40,599 nucleotides of DNA from a virus. The stretch covers positions 1 through 40,599 of the IMG/VR virus record IMGVR_UViG_3300032770_000049. One strand, given 5' to 3'. The notes under the pieces were generated by a model. The model was not told where the DNA came from. It was given only the letters and a program-made list of their open reading frames with translations, and ran no database searches. Positions 14,723-21,681 of the stretch are shown here, in pieces; the first letter of the stretch is position 1; each line of letters begins with the position of its first letter. Made by a program: the position numbers and the translations under genes.

Positions 14723-16177
14723 CTATGACCCGCTTCCATTTGACCCGACCCAACTTCGTCCGTCAATGGCAATGCCGCCCATTACACCCATACATTTGAT
14801 GTTTTGATTATTTGTCCAGAAGTTGCCCATGGTGGGGTCAGGTCCGCCGCCCATACGCTGGGTCGTCGGAATCTCGGTGAACAACTGCGGGTCCTTGAAC
14901 CCCGTCAGTGCCCCCCACTCAATACCGGGCCGCTCCTGGCTGTTCGGATCGAGCGCCATGAACCACGAATACGGGTTGTTGCTGGCGACGATCGCGAGAT
15001 AAGGATCGTAAACGAGCGTCAGGTTTTCCATCGCCCAGTTGCGGACGCGGATCAACTGGCCGACAGTCGCGCTGGTCGAAGCTCCCGGAACGCCGCCCTG
15101 AACCTGGGTCAGATTTTCGAGCATGTTGGCCAAATTCTTGGCCACACCATAATCGAATTTGCCGTACACCAGATTCATCGGGCCGCCCATCATGATCGGG
15201 TCGCCGGTCGAATCCAGTTGCCCCGCGATGATGTTGTAGCAGTCCACGAGCGACTGAATGCTCAGCCGCGGATTCGTAGCGCTGGCACCGTTGGCGGTGC
15301 TCAGAATGTTGTGGAAGCCAGACTCGAAGAGCGCCACGCTGGCGTCTGGAGCGTTCGGCACGCCGACATACGCGCCCGACGTGTTCGGGCCGTTGATGTC
15401 GGCATAGAGACCGGTGATGAACTTCGCGATACCGCGGTTCGCTTTCATCGCGAGGCGGTTCGGGACGTCCTTGAAGATGCCCAAGTCGTCTCCGACAAAG
15501 GCGGCCCAATTGATTGAGGCACTCGCCTGGAAGAGCCAAGGCGAGTAAGTTACCGCCGCGGTGCTCGTTGCCGAGGTCGGAGGCACAGCGCCCAACTGCG
15601 GCGCCGGTCCCAACAGAGCCGACTGCGGAGGCGGAGCGCCCGGGTCGGAGCCGGTGTACGGCGTCGAAAGATTGTCATACATATACCTTTTGACGGTGCG
15701 GAAGTCGCGCAGGTCGGCAACCTTCACGAGCCCCATGTTCGTGATCGGCCAGGCCTTGAAATAGCCGTAATACAACCTGTCGATCACGTCGGCGTACAAA
15801 GCCTGGTAATCCGTCTGCGCCATGGTTTCTCGCAGTCCCAGGAGCCGCCCGTTCACTTTGTACAGGCCGGGGTACTCCTGGCGCAGGTGCTCGACGAAGA
15901 CCGGGTTTCTCGGGTTCATCGCCTCGCGCAAAAAGATCGGCTCGACGCGTCCGCTGATGACGTCGGCCCAGAGGCGAGCGGCCTCGTTGACGCGACGGGC
16001 ATGAGAGGCGGTAGCGTTGCGCCGCGCCTGTTGGTAGCCCTGAAGGTGCGGCTGCAACGCATCGTGACTCCAGGAGTCGAGGCGCGCAACAGGTGCGAAC
16101 CCATTGTCATGCGCTGAGACAGGCCCGAATTGATCGGCTCCGGGTGCGCCGGCGGTTTGCATTCTGATCGATGGCAT
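14723..16177 (-). CDS. major capsid protein, 484 aa
   Basis: Main shell protein of the head. Long alpha/beta protein with an N-terminal helical arm (about 30-100) and a central part with WPITNMGLVKVADLRDFRTVKRY and NPRLSIQSLVDCYNIIAGQ. The C-terminal half includes LTLVYDPYLAIVASNNPYSWFM and a PGIEWGALTGFKDPQLFTEIP segment, as in large HK97-fold capsid proteins. The ATG at 16177 follows GGAGA. It sits directly after the decoration protein and protease genes. Identification rests on composition, size and gene order. Confidence 0.85.
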   Translation of the reverse strand: MPSIRMQTAGAPGADQFGPVSAHDNGFAPVARLDSWSHDALQPHLQGYQQARRNATASHARRVNEAARLWADVISGRVEPIFLREAMNPRNPVFVEHLRQEYPGLYKVNGRLLGLRETMAQTDYQALYADVIDRLYYGYFKAWPITNMGLVKVADLRDFRTVKRYMYDNLSTPYTGSDPGAPPPQSALLGPAPQLGAVPPTSATSTAAVTYSPWLFQASASINWAAFVGDDLGIFKDVPNRLAMKANRGIAKFITGLYADINGPNTSGAYVGVPNAPDASVALFESGFHNILSTANGASATNPRLSIQSLVDCYNIIAGQLDSTGDPIMMGGPMNLVYGKFDYGVAKNLANMLENLTQVQGGVPGASTSATVGQLIRVRNWAMENLTLVYDPYLAIVASNNPYSWFMALDPNSQERPGIEWGALTGFKDPQLFTEIPTTQRMGGGPDPTMGNFWTNNQNIKCMGVMGGIAIDGRSWVGSNGSGS

Positions 16178-16190
16178 GGTCGTTGTCTCC

Positions 16191-16592
16191 TTATCCCACC
16201 GACAGCCGGACAAGTGCCGCTGTGTCGGTTGCGCCGCTCGCGATGTCGTTCCCGCTCGGGTCGAGGTAGCCGAAAGGTGTGTCGCTCGAATCGGCCGAGA
16301 TCCACAGGCCCGTGGTCACGTTGGTTGTGGCGTCCAACGTGCCGCTCGCGTAGAGCTTGTCGCCGTGGTTGATCGCCTCGCCGGTGATCGGCGAGTGCGT
16401 CGAGCTGCCGTACACCGTGCCGGTGAACGTGCCGCTGAAGTAGAACGTCGCGCCGCCGGTGTTCGCCTGATAGTCGTTCAACGCGCAGGCCGGTTCGGAG
16501 CCGACCAACACGAGGTCGCCAGCCTTGACGGTAGACGGGCACAAGCAGAATCGCGGCGATGTCGGCGTGCCCTGATAGACTTGATTTTTCAT
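16191..16592 (-). CDS. capsid decoration (cement) protein, DUF2190-like, 133 aa
   Basis: Small beta-rich protein between protease and major capsid. The patterns AGDLVLVGSEPACALNDYQANTGGATFYFSGTF and ...INHGDKLYASGTLDATTN...GYLDP are typical of the DUF2190 capsid-cement family, which trimerises on head surfaces. ATG at 16592 overlaps the protease stop by 4 bp. Confidence 0.8.
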   Translation of the reverse strand: MKNQVYQGTPTSPRFCLCPSTVKAGDLVLVGSEPACALNDYQANTGGATFYFSGTFTGTVYGSSTHSPITGEAINHGDKLYASGTLDATTNVTTGLWISADSSDTPFGYLDPSGNDIASGATDTAALVRLSVG

Positions 16593-18328
16593 GCCGTCCT
16601 CCCACGGAAAGCTACTTCAGCGATGCGGAAGTTGCCCTTTTCGTCGGGCTGCTCACCGAGCAGGGTCGCCCAGGATTCGCGGTACATGGCCTCGTCGGCC
16701 TTGTCACGCTCGGCCTGTGCTGCCCGCTGCGCCTCGGTGATCTCGACGACCGCGCCAGTGCCCATGCCGGTTACCCTGGAGCCTGCGCCGATCGCCGCGC
16801 CGAATCGCTTCGTCTCGGCGTCGATCGACTCTTTGAACTTCACGAGGTCGAGGGTGCCGTCTTTGATCGGCAGAGATTCCTTGAGTACCGTCTCGATGAC
16901 GTACTCTTTTGCCGCGTCCGGGAGATCGACGTCACGCAGAATGCGGGCGCCCTCCTGGATGGCTTCGCGGCGCGTTTCCTTCTTCGACAGTTGCGCGACG
17001 CTCTCGCGCAGCAGTTTCAGTTCGTCCGCATCCATAGATGCCTCCTGTGTTTGATTTGCGGCGCGCGCCGCCTCGCTAACGAAAAGTCCGCCGGCACCCG
17101 CGCGGGTGACCATATCGACTCCATCGGCACGCTTCAGCGAAGCCAGCAACGGCACGCCGTCACGCATCACAATGCGCCCGTTTTCCTTCATCGGCTCGCC
17201 CCACGCGGCGATGCTCACGCCAGCCCACGGGCCTTTTTCGTCGATGGTCTGCGCGTGGTCGGAAAATGGTTTGATCGGAGCGTACAGACCGGGCCCGTTG
17301 TCTTTTCCAGTGCTCGGGCTGACATATGATTCCATCCAGCGAGCCGGCTCCGCCAGCACTGCGCCCCAGTCCTTTACGCTGCCTTCGGGCCTCGCGGCTT
17401 CTTCGGCTTGCGTCGGATGGTCGATGCGCATCGGCGTGCCTGCGATGAACACTTTCGGGCCGTCCCGCTTGAGCATCTCAGCGGTGTAATACGCGCTTGC
17501 GCCCTTCCCGGGAGTGATTAACTTAACGAGCTTCGTTGCGCCGCTGGATGCCTCGCGAATCGAGACGATATCCTGCTCGAACGCAGTGGCCTCAGTGACG
17601 CGGATCATGCCGTCTTTGGCGAGGTAGCGGTGCGATTCCTTCTTGCTGTCGCCGTCTCCCTGCCACGCTTTCGGCAAATACTTCGTCCAGCCCTTCTTTT
17701 TCGCGATTCTGATGATATTCGCCTTGAGCGCCGCGGGCCCGTAGTTGCCGCTGCCGGCGCGCCCGATGCTGCGAACGGCTGCCATGATGTCGCCAGGCTT
17801 ATTGATGGGGAACGATTTCCCTTTGCCCGCGAAGTCGCCCTCGTCCATCTGGTCGCGCTCGGCCTTGCTGACGAAGCGCTCGAACAGCGGGATCTCGCCC
17901 GCGTAAATCTTGTCGCGCTTCCACGATTCGTACATGGTCGCCATGCCGTCGTCGTCTTCATCGTCCGGCACGTCTTCGTACGTCACCCGCGGGCTGACCT
18001 TCCGCGCTGAGTCCATGTCGAGCTTTGCAGTCGCCGCCACGCCGTCGCCGTTGTCCGTCATCTCGTACGGGCAGGTCATCGTGTCGCCCGAGCACGAGTA
18101 GTACACGTCGCCGTCGCTGTCATCGCCCGCGTGATCGAGGTAGTACGCGTACTTGCCGGTGCCTTTGTGCGCCGCCTGAATCGCCGCGGAGAGCTTCTGC
18201 CCGACCGTCGATGACGTCATGTCCGACGCCGCTTCCTGGAGCTTGACCGCCAGCGCGAGATAGGCGCCGCTCAGCTTTGGGTGCTGTGTCTGCGTGTCGG
18301 CTTCGCGGGCTTCGATCAGTAGTGGCAT
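16589..18328 (-). CDS. prohead protease with fused scaffold, 579 aa
   Basis: Cleaves head proteins during capsid maturation. Layout: an N-terminal extension with an acidic segment (DVPDDEDDDG, about 118-127); a SFPINKPGDIMAAVRSIGRA...YGPAALKANIIRIAKKKGW block (about 171-216), a domain often attached to phage maturation proteases; the protease core (about 260-420) with VFIAGTPMRIDHPTQAEEAARPEGSVKDWG, where the His-Pro pair resembles the catalytic His region; and a charged helical C-terminal scaffold part (435-560). It stands upstream of decoration and capsid genes. Confidence 0.8.
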   Translation of the reverse strand: MPLLIEAREADTQTQHPKLSGAYLALAVKLQEAASDMTSSTVGQKLSAAIQAAHKGTGKYAYYLDHAGDDSDGDVYYSCSGDTMTCPYEMTDNGDGVAATAKLDMDSARKVSPRVTYEDVPDDEDDDGMATMYESWKRDKIYAGEIPLFERFVSKAERDQMDEGDFAGKGKSFPINKPGDIMAAVRSIGRAGSGNYGPAALKANIIRIAKKKGWTKYLPKAWQGDGDSKKESHRYLAKDGMIRVTEATAFEQDIVSIREASSGATKLVKLITPGKGASAYYTAEMLKRDGPKVFIAGTPMRIDHPTQAEEAARPEGSVKDWGAVLAEPARWMESYVSPSTGKDNGPGLYAPIKPFSDHAQTIDEKGPWAGVSIAAWGEPMKENGRIVMRDGVPLLASLKRADGVDMVTRAGAGGLFVSEAARAANQTQEASMDADELKLLRESVAQLSKKETRREAIQEGARILRDVDLPDAAKEYVIETVLKESLPIKDGTLDLVKFKESIDAETKRFGAAIGAGSRVTGMGTGAVVEITEAQRAAQAERDKADEAMYRESWATLLGEQPDEKGNFRIAEVAFRGRTA

Positions 18329-18798
18329 CAGGCCTCCAGCAGTGCGCCGACGAAATCACCCGGGCCGATTCCCTGGATGATCCGAAGCCAGCGCTCGATA
18401 TGGTTGATTTGGCTCTGCACATCGTCAATCGTGTGCTCGTACAGGTCCGGCACGTAGTCGGCGCGGATATTCCATGCGGCCTTGCGCCGGTCGCAGAGCG
18501 CGGTGAAAATCTGAGTGAGTGACGCCAGGTCGCGAGTCAGCAGAGAGCGAATGTCGCCGCCGCCCTGCGTCGGCAGCATCGAGTAGTTCACGTCCTCACC
18601 GAAGTTGTTCACTTGCTTGATCAGGCCATTCAGGTGCATCTCAAGCTGCGTGTGCCATTTCGGGTAGAATTTGCGGGCGAGATCCTTCAGGCCGAGGTTG
18701 CGAATCGCATAGGCATCGACGCGGTATTGCTCCTGCATCGAGGCGAGTTGGCCGCAGGTCGCGAGCAGATCGCCGATGACTTTTGGGTCCGCCTTCAC
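18328..18798 (-). CDS. bacterioferritin-like protein lacking ferroxidase ligands, 156 aa
   Basis: With GTG 18798 as start, the protein begins MKADPKVIGDLL. From memory it aligns without gaps to E. coli bacterioferritin (158 aa) over the first 50 residues, with identities at D4, K6-V7-I8, L11, G16, Q24-Y25, A29, N34, G36-L37-K38, L40 and Y45. The last 80 residues match too (...LLTRDLA..., ...IIQGIG). The metal ligands are replaced: E18 by L, E51 by Q, H54 by M, E94 by L, E127 by V, H130 by Q, and the heme ligand M52 by L. It should fold as a four-helix bundle but not oxidise iron. The start is supported by TATCCT-N6-GTG; an open frame to a TTG at 18834 is less likely. It overlaps the protease gene by 1 bp. 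Confidence 0.75.
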   Translation of the reverse strand: MKADPKVIGDLLATCGQLASMQEQYRVDAYAIRNLGLKDLARKFYPKWHTQLEMHLNGLIKQVNNFGEDVNYSMLPTQGGGDIRSLLTRDLASLTQIFTALCDRRKAAWNIRADYVPDLYEHTIDDVQSQINHIERWLRIIQGIGPGDFVGALLEA

Positions 18799-18804
18799 AA
18801 TCGG

Positions 18805-18834
18805 AGGATAAGCGGTGTTATTGAAAACGTGCAA
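18805..18834 (-). promoter_or_regulatory. leaderless promoter of bacterioferritin-like gene
   Basis: Minus-strand TTGCAC (18829-18834), 18-nt spacer, TATCCT (18805-18810), then exactly 6 nt to the GTG at 18798. The -35 hexamer is that of the 73-396 gene promoter. No Shine-Dalgarno precedes the GTG. Confidence 0.5.
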
Positions 18835-18854
18835 CTTTTGACAACAAAATCCTG

Positions 18855-18866
18855 TAGGATTGCTTT
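18855..18866 (+). promoter_or_regulatory. TAGGAT -10-like box, 6 nt before ATG
   Basis: TAGGAT (18855-18860) with 6 nt to the ATG at 18867. The AGGA inside it could instead act as a Shine-Dalgarno. TTGACA at 18838-18843 is only 11 nt upstream, so the -35 assignment is unclear. Confidence 0.4.
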
Positions 18867-19238
18867 ATGGCAGCGAATCGAGAGATCTGTACGAAGTGCA
18901 AAAAGAACCCCCGAAAAGAACCGAACGGGACCAATCCGTGGTGCGCAGAATGCCGCGCCGAGTACATGCGAGAATACTACGCCACGCTTCCGTGGAGGCA
19001 CGAGAGACGCGGCTTACTGCGGGGCCTCGCTGCGATGCGGGAATATGTCGCCAATGAATTTCGCCGCCACACCGTGCGCCCCTTTTTGGGACCGGAGGCT
19101 GCGGCGTTCGTGATGAGCCTGCCAGGGCCACCCGTCGCATCTGAAGACGTGATCGTCTCGCGCGAAGACAGAGAGAAGTTGGTCTTCAGCCCCGAAGCTA
19201 TCGCCGCTGACGAAGACGCGAAGGCTCAGATCCCGTGA
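18867..19238 (+). CDS. Zn-binding hypothetical protein, 123 aa, plus strand
   Basis: N-terminal four-Cys cluster CTKCKKNP...WCAECRAEYMREYY (Cys8, 11, 26 and 29), like the zinc knuckles of phage HNH/endonuclease VII-type proteins, but no His-Asn-His core follows. The remainder is helical and charged, with PGPPVASEDVIVSREDREKLVF near the end. It is oriented against its neighbours. Its 3' end overlaps the convergent radical SAM gene by 13 bp. Function unknown; nucleic-acid binding is plausible. Confidence 0.65.
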   Translation: MAANREICTKCKKNPRKEPNGTNPWCAECRAEYMREYYATLPWRHERRGLLRGLAAMREYVANEFRRHTVRPFLGPEAAAFVMSLPGPPVASEDVIVSREDREKLVFSPEAIAADEDAKAQIP

Positions 19239-20053
19239 TGGATAATCGCCGGCCGCGCCCAGACACGCTGGAAGCGCCTCCACTCGGACGCGGGCCGATA
19301 GCGTTCAGCGCTCGGCGTGTCGGGTTCCCATAGCATCGCGTGAGGCGTGAAACCGATTCTCAGCATGTCCCGCAGCCGTCTATCGGCCAGGGCAAACGTA
19401 TCCTTCGGGTACCCGATCATGACGTAACACCGCAGCCGATGGGAGCACTCGGTGAATCCGGCGGCAAGCATCCTTCGGGCCGCGCTCTCAAGCGTCTCGA
19501 AAGCATCACCGGGATCGTACGCGAAAAAGCAATTCGGCCGTGGCTTCAGGTCAGCCAATAGTCCCACGTGCCAATCGGTGAGAGCTTTCGCCTCCAGCCC
19601 TCCGGTGAACTGGACGCGCCCAGGCTGATTGGCAAGCATCGCGAAGACCATCCTCACATGCCAGTCTGGACAAGCTAGTAGATTATCGTCCAGCACGTCA
19701 CGCCCTGCCTCGAAAGGCCAGATGGGCACGGCGCTCGGGCGCCGCTTCCAGACTCCGCAGAACCAGCAACGGCACGGGCATCCACGCGATGTGAATGTGT
19801 ACCCGGGCTTGATGTAGCGCCCCGGAGTGAACAGTCCATACCCCGGGTCGCCATAGGCCACTCCTCCCACTTTCACTGGCGCTACGTGCTTCCACTGCTC
19901 GGCGAGTTTCTCGGCTTTTGGCTTGTCGGCTGTGAATGTCACGCTGACATGAACTTCGTCGGCCTCCGCGAACAAATCTGGAGGGCCGAAAAAAGCCAGA
20001 TCGTCATCAGGGGTCGCTTTCGTCCTGCGAGGGAAAACACGGGCCAAGCGCAT
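19226..20053 (-). CDS. radical SAM enzyme, 275 aa
   Basis: Contains the 4Fe-4S/SAM motif CPCRCWFC (C-x3-C-x2-C, about residues 92-99) after a TFTSRG strand. An N-terminal segment (ADEVHVSVTFTADKPKAEKL) resembles the Rossmann-like, B12-binding-type domain of one radical SAM subgroup. VLDDNLLACPDWH and VQFTGGLEAKAL are later barrel strands, and CYVMIGYPKDT a C-terminal strand. Substrate unknown. It starts at ATG 20053 with TATGAT 6 nt upstream and no ribosome site. It shares the upstream element TGCTGTAGC, at the same spacing, with the C5 methyltransferase gene, so the two are probably co-regulated. Confidence 0.85.
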   Translation of the reverse strand: MRLARVFPRRTKATPDDDLAFFGPPDLFAEADEVHVSVTFTADKPKAEKLAEQWKHVAPVKVGGVAYGDPGYGLFTPGRYIKPGYTFTSRGCPCRCWFCGVWKRRPSAVPIWPFEAGRDVLDDNLLACPDWHVRMVFAMLANQPGRVQFTGGLEAKALTDWHVGLLADLKPRPNCFFAYDPGDAFETLESAARRMLAAGFTECSHRLRCYVMIGYPKDTFALADRRLRDMLRIGFTPHAMLWEPDTPSAERYRPASEWRRFQRVWARPAIIHHGI

Positions 20054-20059
20054 GGACCA

Positions 20060-20088
20060 ATCATAGCGATCAGCCCACAGCTACAGCA
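20060..20088 (-). promoter_or_regulatory. leaderless promoter of radical SAM gene
   Basis: Minus-strand TGCTGTAGC (20080-20088), 14 nt, TATGAT (20060-20065), 6 nt, ATG. The same 9-mer, spacing and N6 gap are seen at 21641-21669. Confidence 0.6.
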
Positions 20089-20112
20089 AGTGCCAGAGGT
20101 TCCCGTCCGGTA

Positions 20113-20397
20113 CTAGACCCCGTAAGTGATCGACACCTTATCGGTGCCGCTCGCGCCGTACACGTAGCACTGGCACAGCGGATAGCCGCGCTGCGGGTGA
20201 TCGCCACGCACGCCGACAGCGAACGGCACGCCGGGCGCGAGAGCCACGCCGCGGCTCGCGCCCACGTTCGCATCACCGAACCGGATGCTGCTGCCGTTCG
20301 CGGTCATCTCGATCCACGTCGCTACGATTGCCGTATTGCTGCTCAATGGAGTTGCCGTGCCGTTCGGCGTGATGTCGGCGATTGTCTGTACTTGCAT
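20113..20397 (-). CDS. small virion-type protein, 94 aa
   Basis: Beta-rich, no charged clusters, with SSIRFGDANVGASRGVALAPG (about 35-55) and a C-terminal LCQCYVYGASGTDKVSITYGV. This RFGD-ANV-...RGV-LAPG pattern is common in small uncharacterised virion or decoration proteins of siphophages. ATG at 20397 has TACGAT exactly 6 nt before it and no Shine-Dalgarno. It starts only 16 bases beyond a terminator, so it needs its own promoter. Confidence 0.65.
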   Translation of the reverse strand: MQVQTIADITPNGTATPLSSNTAIVATWIEMTANGSSIRFGDANVGASRGVALAPGVPFAVGVRGDHPQRGYPLCQCYVYGASGTDKVSITYGV

Positions 20398-20403
20398 GGT
20401 GGA

Positions 20404-20409
20404 ATCGTA
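20404..20409 (-). promoter_or_regulatory. TACGAT -10-like box, 6 nt before ATG
   Basis: Minus-strand TACGAT lies between the terminator T-run and the ATG at 20397. No -35 consensus is visible because the terminator stem occupies that position; overlap of terminator and promoter is unusual. Confidence 0.35.
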
Positions 20410-20413
20410 GCAC

Positions 20414-20453
20414 GAAAAAGCCGCGGCGGAGCTCGGAGGTTTTCCGTCGCGGC
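20414..20453 (-). terminator. rho-independent terminator, minus strand
   Basis: 11-bp stem with one mismatch (20420-20430 with 20443-20453), 12-nt loop, then TTTTTC on the minus strand. It would end transcripts coming from the C5 methyltransferase gene, after they have crossed the whole oppositely oriented gp10-like gene. Confidence 0.75.
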
Positions 20454-20487
20454 CTCACAGCACAACCTTGCGTGACTGCGAAGAGTG

Positions 20488-20493
20488 TAACAT
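20488..20493 (+). promoter_or_regulatory. TAACAT -10-like box, 6 nt before GTG
   Basis: TAACAT with 6 nt (GGAATC) to the GTG at 20500 on the plus strand. TTGCGT at 20468-20473 is a possible but closely spaced -35. Confidence 0.4.
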
Positions 20494-20499
20494 GGAATC

Positions 20500-20901
20500 G
20501 TGAATCTCAGAGCACAAAGTTCATTCCGCGCGGGTAGCTTCAGCCGCCTGGAGCAGATCATCGTGCCGAAGCTCGTCGCTGGCGCCCAGGCCGGTGCTGA
20601 CGCAGTGTTGGAGATCTCGCAGGGCCTCGTGCCAGTGCGGACGGGCGAACTGAAAGAGAGCGGAGGCACGAGTGTTGAGTGGACCGGGACGCGCGTTACG
20701 GGCTATGTCGTTTACCACGCCGGTCACGCCGGATATGTGGAGATGGGCACCGGGCGCCGGGGTGCTGCGTCGGCTGGCGCGGGGCCGTTCCCATACGACG
20801 AGAACTGGCCCGGCATGGTCGCGCAGCCTTACATCAGACCTGCGCTGGACATCGGCCGCGAGAAGGTTCTGACGGCGTTTCAGGCTGCGCTAGGAGCCTA
20901 A
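20500..20901 (+). CDS. HK97 gp10-like tail completion / virion morphogenesis protein, 133 aa
   Basis: Contains the family signature: VPVRTGELKESGG (about 45-57), VVYHAGHAGYVEMGT (70-84) and AQPYIRPALD...KVLTAFQAAL at the end. Members join head and tail and normally sit beside the tail terminator, on the same strand as other late genes. Here the gene is on the opposite strand, about 8 kb away from the tail terminator, and begins at GTG 20500 behind a TAACAT box. Its last 68 bp overlap the C5 methyltransferase gene tail to tail. It may still be essential; relocation is inferred. Confidence 0.82.
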   Translation: MNLRAQSSFRAGSFSRLEQIIVPKLVAGAQAGADAVLEISQGLVPVRTGELKESGGTSVEWTGTRVTGYVVYHAGHAGYVEMGTGRRGAASAGAGPFPYDENWPGMVAQPYIRPALDIGREKVLTAFQAALGA

Positions 20902-21634
20902 GAACCTGCTCTCCGATGAATCGCGAATAGGCGGGCGGAATCGCCTCGCTCAGTTCCGCGATAGTCATCCAGTCAATTCCCATAGCTTCCCTGCTCTCCG
21001 CTACACAGCCCTTGTACCCACGCCGATCTGGGTCGAAACGGTTAGCCCACCCGCCACCGTTGCCGTATACGCCAATCTTTTCAATCCCGTTGCAGTGGCA
21101 CCCAGGACCCATAATGAGTTGCCAGCATTCAAAGAGGCGATGCCTGCGCAAAGGGCGCCGCACGCCATCTTCGCAAGTCGCTCCGAGCCCGAAAGCGCCC
21201 CCGCAGAGAGTAAGGGGAAACCACAGCGGAGCGCCCAATACATTTTCCATTACCCAGGCAACGCCAGATTTTTGCAGGCGAATGCGCATGGGCTCGATCA
21301 GTTTCGGGTGTTCACGCCGGCGGTCCCGAGCCACCCGGGTGCGCGAAACTGTGTACGCTTGGCATGGCGGACTCGCCCAAGCGAAATCAAAGTGCCTGTC
21401 CCAATGAAGTCCGCAGCGGTCGCATATCTCCGGGTAGTGATCGAGCGAGCCGCCGACAAATTCCGATGTCGCTGAGAATTTGAACGTGAGCGCGTCAGCC
21501 TGGTGAAACTCATCGCCGCAGTATCGCGGCTGCGGCCGGATGTCCACGCCGGTGACGTGAAAGCCAGCCTGTTGGAGTCCCTTCGTCGCGCCGCCAGCGC
21601 AGCAGAACAGGTCGAGAGCACGTGGTTTGCGCAC
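20834..21634 (-). CDS. C5 cytosine DNA methyltransferase, 266 aa
   Basis: Transfers methyl groups to cytosine in DNA. Motif I LDLFCCAGGATKGLQQAGF (8-26), catalytic ASPPCQAYT (88-96, the Cys nucleophile), ENV in WVMENVLG (129-136), RRHRLFE (164-170), and motif X IPPAYSRFIG (234-243). The last 20 residues lie beyond motif X and are read from the antisense of the gp10-like gene. Target-recognition region is short. No restriction endonuclease is adjacent, so it is likely an orphan enzyme protecting phage DNA. GTG 21634 has TATAAT exactly 6 nt upstream and no ribosome site. Confidence 0.9.
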   Translation of the reverse strand: MRKPRALDLFCCAGGATKGLQQAGFHVTGVDIRPQPRYCGDEFHQADALTFKFSATSEFVGGSLDHYPEICDRCGLHWDRHFDFAWASPPCQAYTVSRTRVARDRRREHPKLIEPMRIRLQKSGVAWVMENVLGAPLWFPLTLCGGAFGLGATCEDGVRRPLRRHRLFECWQLIMGPGCHCNGIEKIGVYGNGGGWANRFDPDRRGYKGCVAESREAMGIDWMTIAELSEAIPPAYSRFIGEQVLRLLAQPETPSEPSRGRCPAQV

Positions 21635-21640
21635 TACGTG

Positions 21641-21669
21641 ATTATACCGTGCAGTACGTCGCTACAGCA
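21641..21669 (-). promoter_or_regulatory. leaderless promoter of C5 methyltransferase
   Basis: Minus-strand TGCTGTAGC (21661-21669), 14 nt, consensus TATAAT (21641-21646), 6 nt, GTG at 21634. It is a near-copy of the radical SAM promoter in layout. TAGTAC, which includes the stop codon of the upstream gene, precedes it at 21679-21684, as it does at 20110-20115. Confidence 0.65.
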
Positions 21670-21681
21670 CACGCGAAAGTA

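Noticed and set aside
18799-18834. TTG 18834 as start of the bacterioferritin-like gene.
   Set aside because: The added 12 residues have no counterpart in bacterioferritin, no ribosome site precedes the TTG, and the TATCCT box lies inside the extension.
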